Shown: positions 61,428 to 64,000 of the stretch, piece by piece | Numbering within the stretch: position 1 is the stretch's first letter | Layout: each line of letters starts with the position of its first letter | DNA from: Roseibium hamelinense | GTDB lineage: Bacteria > Pseudomonadota > Alphaproteobacteria > Rhizobiales > Stappiaceae | Direction: 5' to 3' | Length of the DNA: 64,000 nt | Assembly (NCBI RefSeq): GCF_007830545.1 | Contig: NZ_VLLF01000003.1 | Span: forward strand, 248,001 to 312,000 | Translations under genes and position numbers: made by a program | The notes under the pieces: generated by a model | Told to the model about the DNA's origin: nothing | The model's database searches: none | What the model saw: only the letters and a program-made list of their open reading frames with translations

Positions 61428-62615
61428 GTGAGCCAGGAGTTTCTGTCGCATATCGAAACCACCTTGAGCGAGATCGAGGCGGAGGGGCTCTACAAGCGCG
61501 AGCGCCTGATCACCTCGCCGCAGGGCGGAGAAATCAAGGTGGGCGAGCGAGAGGTGATAAACCTCTGTGCCAATAACTATCTCGGGCTTGCCGATCACCC
61601 GGCTCTGATCGAGGCGGCGAAAAAGGCCATGGAGCCGCGCGGGTTCGGCATGGCGTCGGTCCGGTTCATCTGCGGGACGCAGGACATCCACCGCGAACTG
61701 GAACAGCGCTTGGCCAAGTTTCTCGGCAAGGACGATTCCATTCTGTTTGCCGCATGTTTTGATGCCAATGGCGGCCTGTTCGAGCCACTTCTGGGGGCCG
61801 AGGACGCGATTATATCGGACGCGCTTAATCACGCCTCGATCATTGACGGGATCCGCCTGTGCAAGGCCAAGCGCTACCGCTATGCCAATTCCGATATGGC
61901 GGATCTTGAAGCCAAGCTGAAAGAAGCCCGGGACGCCGGCGCGCGCCACATCATGGTGGCGACCGACGGTGTCTTCTCCATGGACGGATATCTGGCTAAC
62001 CTGCCGGATGTCACGGCGCTGGCCCGCAAATACGACGCCATCGTCATGGTCGACGACTGCCACGCGACCGGTTTCATGGGGCCGAAGGGCGAGGGGACGC
62101 CCGCCCATTTCGGGGTCGATGTCGACATCCTGACCGGAACGCTTGGCAAGGCGCTGGGAGGAGGCATCGGCGGCTATATTGCCGGACCTCAACCGGTGAT
62201 CGATCTGCTGCGCCAGCGGGCAAGGCCCTATCTGTTCTCCAACTCCCTGCCGCCGGCAATTGTCATGAGTGGGCTGGAAGCCATCCGGCTGGTCGAGGAG
62301 GGCGATGATCTGCGCAAGCAGCTGTTTGACAACGCCCGCTACTGGCGCGATGGCCTGACCAATCTCGGCTTTGACCTGCTGCCCGGCGAGCATCCGATCA
62401 TTCCGGTCATGCTGGGGGAGGCGAAGCTCGCCCAGGACATGGCGGCGAAGCTGTTTGAGGAGGGCGTTTATGTGTCGGGCTTCTTCTTCCCTGTCGTGCC
62501 GCGGGGCCAGGCGCGCATCCGCACCCAAATGAATGCGGCCCTGAGCCGGGAAGAACTGGACCGGGCGCTTGGCGCATTTGAGCGGGCAGGCAAGGCGACG
62601 GGAGTTTTGTTATGA
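61428..62615 (+). CDS. kbl: Glycine C-acetyltransferase (2-amino-3-ketobutyrate CoA ligase)
   Basis: A PLP enzyme splitting 2-amino-3-ketobutyrate with CoA into glycine and acetyl-CoA, the second step of threonine breakdown. It has 395 residues (E. coli 398). The PLP lysine is about Lys241 in [10 protein letters not shown], with the aspartate in [20 protein letters not shown] and [14 protein letters not shown] are typical. The GTG at 61428 was chosen because CCGGAGG lies just upstream; the longer frame to 61395 lacks a ribosome site and covers the -10 box. It overlaps tdh by 4 bp. Confidence 0.95.
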   Translation: MSQEFLSHIETTLSEIEAEGLYKRERLITSPQGGEIKVGEREVINLCANNYLGLADHPALIEAAKKAMEPRGFGMASVRFICGTQDIHRELEQRLAKFLGKDDSILFAACFDANGGLFEPLLGAEDAIISDALNHASIIDGIRLCKAKRYRYANSDMADLEAKLKEARDAGARHIMVATDGVFSMDGYLANLPDVTALARKYDAIVMVDDCHATGFMGPKGEGTPAHFGVDVDILTGTLGKALGGGIGGYIAGPQPVIDLLRQRARPYLFSNSLPPAIVMSGLEAIRLVEEGDDLRKQLFDNARYWRDGLTNLGFDLLPGEHPIIPVMLGEAKLAQDMAAKLFEEGVYVSGFFFPVVPRGQARIRTQMNAALSREELDRALGAFERAGKATGVLL

Positions 62616-63649
62616 GCAACCAGATGAAAGCGCTTCAAAAGTCGGAGCCGAGCGAGGGGCTCTGGATGACACGCGCGCCGGTGCCCGAAATCGGCCCGGA
62701 CGACGTCCTGATCCGGATCAACAAGACCGGGATCTGCGGCACCGATATCCATATCTGGAACTGGGATGAATGGGCGGAGAAGACGGTTCCTGTGCCGCTG
62801 ATTACTGGCCATGAATTCGCGGGCGAGATTGTCGAGGTCGGCAAGAACGTGCACGACCTAAAAATCGGCCAGCGTTGCAGCGGCGAGGGGCATCTGATCG
62901 GCAAGACCTCGCGCCAGTCGCGCGCCGGCAAATTTCACCTTGATCCGGAAACCCGTGGCATCGGCGTCAACGAGCAAGGCGCCTTCGCGGAATATTTGAA
63001 GCTGCCCGCGTTCAATGTCGTGCCGCTGCCCGATGAGATCGACGACGAGATCGGCGCCATCCTCGATCCGCTCGGCAACGCCGTCCATACCGCACTTAGT
63101 TTTGATCTGATCGGCGAGGATGTGCTGGTCACCGGGGCAGGCCCGATCGGCATCATGGCTGCGGCCGTTGCGCGCCACGTGGGCGCGCGCAATGTGGTGA
63201 TCACAGACATCAATCAGGACCGGCTGGACCTGGTCGCCGAGGTCGCGGATGTCGTGCCCGTTAATGTCGCGCACGAGGATCTGAAGGCCGTGGTGTCGAA
63301 GCTCGGCATGCGCGAGGGGTTCGACGTTGGGCTGGAGATGTCCGGCAACCAGATTGCCCTTGATCAGATGGTCGAGCGCCTTGTCATGGGCGGGCATATC
63401 GCACTGCTTGGTATTCCGCCGGGCAAGTCCCCGGTCGACTGGTCGCGGATCGTGTTCAAGGCGATCACCATCAAGGGCGTCTATGGCCGCGAGATCTTCG
63501 AGACCTGGTACAAGATGATCGCCATGCTGCAAAACGGCCTTGATGTGCGCAAGGTGATCACGCATCGGTTCGATGTCGGCGACTTTAAGGACGGTTTTCT
63601 GGCCATGAAGTCCGGCAAGACCGGAAAGGTTGTGCTTAATTGGCGGTAA
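62612..63649 (+). CDS. tdh: L-threonine 3-dehydrogenase
   Basis: A zinc-dependent medium-chain dehydrogenase oxidising threonine to 2-amino-3-ketobutyrate with NAD. The 345-residue length is standard. Catalytic zinc ligands are Cys42 ([10 protein letters not shown]) and His67 ([12 protein letters not shown]); the NAD loop is [22 protein letters not shown] and [16 protein letters not shown] (seen as [10 protein letters not shown]) are TDH-typical. The ATG overlaps the kbl stop (ATGA), so kbl-tdh is a coupled operon channelling the unstable intermediate. Confidence 0.96.
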   Translation: MSNQMKALQKSEPSEGLWMTRAPVPEIGPDDVLIRINKTGICGTDIHIWNWDEWAEKTVPVPLITGHEFAGEIVEVGKNVHDLKIGQRCSGEGHLIGKTSRQSRAGKFHLDPETRGIGVNEQGAFAEYLKLPAFNVVPLPDEIDDEIGAILDPLGNAVHTALSFDLIGEDVLVTGAGPIGIMAAAVARHVGARNVVITDINQDRLDLVAEVADVVPVNVAHEDLKAVVSKLGMREGFDVGLEMSGNQIALDQMVERLVMGGHIALLGIPPGKSPVDWSRIVFKAITIKGVYGREIFETWYKMIAMLQNGLDVRKVITHRFDVGDFKDGFLAMKSGKTGKVVLNWR

Positions 63650-63696
63650 AGCTCAGAGCGGCGTGCGGGCGCCGCTCTCTCTCGCCAGTGGTCGCT

Positions 63697-63900
63697 TCAG
63701 GCGAAGCCGGATTTTTGCGGCAAGCCGAGTTTCTTCAAGATCATCACCACCGGGCACAGACCGGTAAATGACGCCTGCATCAAATGCACACCCAGGATGC
63801 CGGTGAGCCAGAGCCACATGGGGCTCACATAAACCGAGAGCAAAACCGAGGCGAGCACCAGCGCGCCTACGACAAAAAGAATTCCGCGTTCCACCGTCAT
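63697..63900 (-). CDS. DUF2892 (YgaP-type) small membrane protein
   Basis: 67 residues with two membrane helices. The closing FTGLCPVVMILKKLGL matches the DUF2892 module that is fused to rhodanese in YgaP or stands alone. The start at 63900 (MTVERGILF) has GGAG six bases upstream; an ATG at 63912 adds four residues. Convergent with tdh. A sulfur-related role is suggested by the family association only. Confidence 0.85.
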   Translation of the reverse strand: MTVERGILFVVGALVLASVLLSVYVSPMWLWLTGILGVHLMQASFTGLCPVVMILKKLGLPQKSGFA

Positions 63901-63915
63901 GGCGGTCTCCATTCA

Positions 63916-64000
63916 TTAATTCGAATAAATGAAACTATGCGCCTTAAAACCCTCAAGCGCCAGCAGGATCAGTGCGGCACTCCGTCCTTCGGAAAAACGC
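63916..64000 (-). CDS. Possible C-terminus of an unidentified protein
   Basis: The minus strand is open from the window edge to a TAA at 63916-63918 and reads RFSEGRSAALILLALEGFK and then a short hydrophobic end. The composition looks protein-like and the stop is 16 bases before the DUF2892 start, which would suit an operon. It is too short (about 27 residues) to name. Confidence 0.3.
   Translation of the reverse strand, partial: RFSEGRSAALILLALEGFKAHSFIYSN

Overview
The window reads as chromosomal DNA from an alphaproteobacterium, most likely a marine Rhizobiales/Stappiaceae-type organism (Roseibium/Labrenzia-like). The grounds are the high GC coding style, an rkp-1-like capsule-lipid locus as known from Sinorhizobium, a non-pyrrolysine MttB/corrinoid methyl-transfer system, a Rieske demethylase pair and paired YceI/cytochrome b561 genes. 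This placement is inferred from gene content, not from a marker gene. I see no rRNA, tRNA, insertion sequence, phage or CRISPR array. Gene packing is dense and mostly operonic.

Layout. 1-6 kb: end of a class I fumarase, a yceI-cytochrome b561-yceI operon, a glycerophosphodiesterase, succinate-semialdehyde dehydrogenase and a small XRE regulator, with a 28-bp perfect palindrome between the last two. 6-15.7 kb: tamA-tamB for outer-membrane assembly, a globin-coupled chemoreceptor with a CZB zinc domain, and folD. 15.8-33 kb: a surface-polysaccharide region with an AGE-family epimerase, an OPX export lipoprotein, two tandem KpsS-like proteins, a single-module KpsC-like protein and an SDR. These converge on an oxoamine synthase and a 2532-residue fully reducing polyketide synthase. 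The set matches the rkpA/G/H/J logic for a dedicated capsule lipid anchor.

33-39 kb and 47-56 kb form a split one-carbon system for methylated amines, probably glycine betaine. The first part is an MttB-family methyltransferase, a dimethylglycine-dehydrogenase-like flavoprotein and a homocysteine methyltransferase. About 8 kb further on is an operon for a corrinoid protein, DUF1638, a 'virulence factor' family protein, a MetF-like reductase, a pterin-dependent methyltransferase and a RamA-like corrinoid activator. Divergent from it lies a gbcAB-like oxygenase/reductase pair preceded by a clear cobalamin riboswitch. The simplest reading is that when B12 is plentiful the corrinoid route removes methyl groups and the oxygen-dependent, B12-independent route is shut off. 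Formate-THF ligase (57.7 kb) and FolD (14.8 kb) can carry the methyl-THF carbon on to formate. Four enzymes of this system carry similar Arg/Gly-rich terminal tails, which I cannot explain from known family architecture.

39-47 kb holds housekeeping and poorly known genes: a ferric-reductase-like flavoprotein, DUF1194, a Tat-exported intradiol-like protein with a heme-type membrane partner, an epimerase, DUF1499, a methyltransferase and an MFS transporter. 59.5-64 kb holds an XRE-cupin regulator, a VOC protein with a divergent winged-helix regulator, and the kbl-tdh threonine-degradation operon. In front of kbl stand two homologous, independently base-paired long hairpins.
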